Below are positions 6,721-7,466 of a stretch of 7,466 nt of DNA, in pieces. A program made the translations under genes and the position numbers. Origin of the DNA: Calditrichota bacterium (GTDB taxonomy: Bacteria > Zhuqueibacterota > Zhuqueibacteria > Zhuqueibacterales > Geothermadaptataceae); NCBI GenBank assembly GCA_008501545.1, contig QQUM01000018.1, forward strand, positions 1 through 7,466, read 5' to 3'. Every line of letters begins with the position of its first letter. Position 1 is the stretch's first letter. The notes under the pieces are model-generated. The model saw only the letters and a program-made list of their open reading frames with translations. It had not been told where the DNA came from and did no database searches.

Positions 6721-7466
6721 TTATTTCAGCAGAATCATCTTTTTCGTCTGGTTGAATTGTGCAGTCGTGATTCTGTAAAAATACACGCCTGAAGTAAGCG
6801 TTGTTGCATCTAACTGAACTGTAAACGTGCCAGCAGGTCTGTTCTCGTCAACGAGCGTTTTCACTTTTTGACCAACTGTATTAAAAAGTGCGATCTCAAC
6901 GTGTCCTGCTTTTGGTAATGCATAGCGAATAGTCGTTGTCGGATTAAACGGATTCGGATAATTCTGACTTAACGTATAATCCGTTGGCAGTGTACTAACA
7001 GGTTCTTCGGTCACACCTGTAACGAACTGGTTACCAACCCATGTATAGGACCAGTTGCGTGGTGATTGCCATGAATTGTCGTTATTCAGGTTGGAGAAAG
7101 CCAACACGCCGTCACGAGAGTTTGTCGCATCAGAATCATGAACGAGTAAGTCAAACGGGAGACGCATGCCATTTTCAGGGACAAATGGTGTATCATCACC
7201 AAACTGCAGGTCAGTCAACTTAATCCGTGTTTCAACAACCCAGTCCGGATCAAATCCTTCAAAAAAGTAGTCAGCCGAATCGGGTTCATAAATGACAGCA
7301 TTTTCATTGTATCCATTGATCAGTTGATCAGCGCGAATCGCAAGGGTATAGTGAGGCATTTCGTCGCGCGTCATACCAGCTTCCTGGCCATGGCGGCTGT
7401 CGAAGAGACCGATGAATAATTCTATTGCATCATCTTCCCACCAATTGCCACCAGGATCGAAGGAAT
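6721..7466 (-). CDS. Secreted protein, C-terminal part: CBM9-like domain plus canonical T9SS type A sorting domain (5' end outside window)
   Basis: The reading frame is open to the window edge, giving 247 visible residues. The internal methionine at 7374 is not the start, because the frame and the domain continue upstream of it (SFDPGGNWWEDDAIELFIG is encoded at about 7464-7408). The first 145 or so residues resemble the family 9 carbohydrate-binding / DOMON-like beta-sandwich: a WEDDAIELFI strand, then WVVETRIKLTDL, then PENGMRLPFDLLVHDSDA, with a closing W-rich strand. In that family the fold binds sugars and is commonly appended to secreted glycan-active enzymes. Visible residues 163-247 are a textbook T9SS type A sorting domain (YTLSQNYPNPFNPTTTIRYALP ... 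GQKVKTL ... TSGVYFYRI ... KKMILLK), so the protein is probably released to, or anchored at, the cell surface. The missing N-terminus may hold a catalytic domain that would fix the function. A strong palindrome follows the stop, so it is probably a separate unit from the receptor operon 476 bases downstream. Confidence 0.85.
   Translation of the reverse strand, partial: SFDPGGNWWEDDAIELFIGLFDSRHGQEAGMTRDEMPHYTLAIRADQLINGYNENAVIYEPDSADYFFEGFDPDWVVETRIKLTDLQFGDDTPFVPENGMRLPFDLLVHDSDATNSRDGVLAFSNLNNDNSWQSPRNWSYTWVGNQFVTGVTEEPVSTLPTDYTLSQNYPNPFNPTTTIRYALPKAGHVEIALFNTVGQKVKTLVDENRPAGTFTVQLDATTLTSGVYFYRITTAQFNQTKKMILLK

Noticed and set aside
1..7466. tRNA, rRNA, CRISPR array, transposase or phage attachment site
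   Set aside because: No cloverleaf, conserved rRNA segment, regularly spaced direct repeat, or transposase/integrase translation was seen on either strand.

Overview
The window reads as a piece of chromosome from an uncultured-type bacterium of the wider Fibrobacteres-Chlorobi-Bacteroidetes (FCB) assemblage. A relative of Calditrichota, Ignavibacteriota, KSB1 or Marinimicrobia is more likely than a classical Bacteroides. The evidence is two secreted proteins with C-terminal domains of the type IX secretion (T9SS) 'PNPF...GVYFYRI...K' kind, a TonB-dependent receptor with an N-terminal carboxypeptidase-regulatory-like domain, weak or absent Shine-Dalgarno sequences, and balanced base composition. 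This assignment is inference; no rRNA or marker gene is present.

All real genes lie on the minus strand, so the biological order runs from high to low coordinates. (1) At 7466-6721 is the C-terminal 247 residues of a secreted protein with a CBM9-like beta-sandwich and a canonical T9SS type A sorting domain; its start lies outside the window. (2) At 6720-6245 is a 476-base intergenic region with three separate inverted-repeat structures: a 33-base palindrome just after the first gene, a roughly 60-base hairpin, and a roughly 148-base element with perfect 20-base arms. After these comes the leader of the next gene. (3) At 6244-3557 is an 895-residue TonB-dependent outer-membrane receptor. (4) After 33 bases, at 3523-62, is a 1153-residue exported protein with an uncharacterised N-terminal region, an acidic calcium-loop-like cluster, a fibronectin type III-like domain and a variant T9SS C-terminal domain. 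(5) After 44 more bases, a start codon with a good ribosome binding site at position 17 suggests that a further gene begins and runs out of the window.

Genes 3 to 5 look like one transcription unit. The simplest reading is an outer-membrane uptake or surface module. The receptor would use TonB energy to import a ligand, and the large T9SS-type protein would be displayed at, or released from, the cell surface, possibly capturing or processing that ligand. No SusD lipoprotein, enzyme domain, regulator, transposase, CRISPR array, tRNA or rRNA is visible. The most interesting material is the receptor/giant-protein pair, which may be a non-SusD functional analogue of SusCD, and the cluster of inverted repeats between the units.
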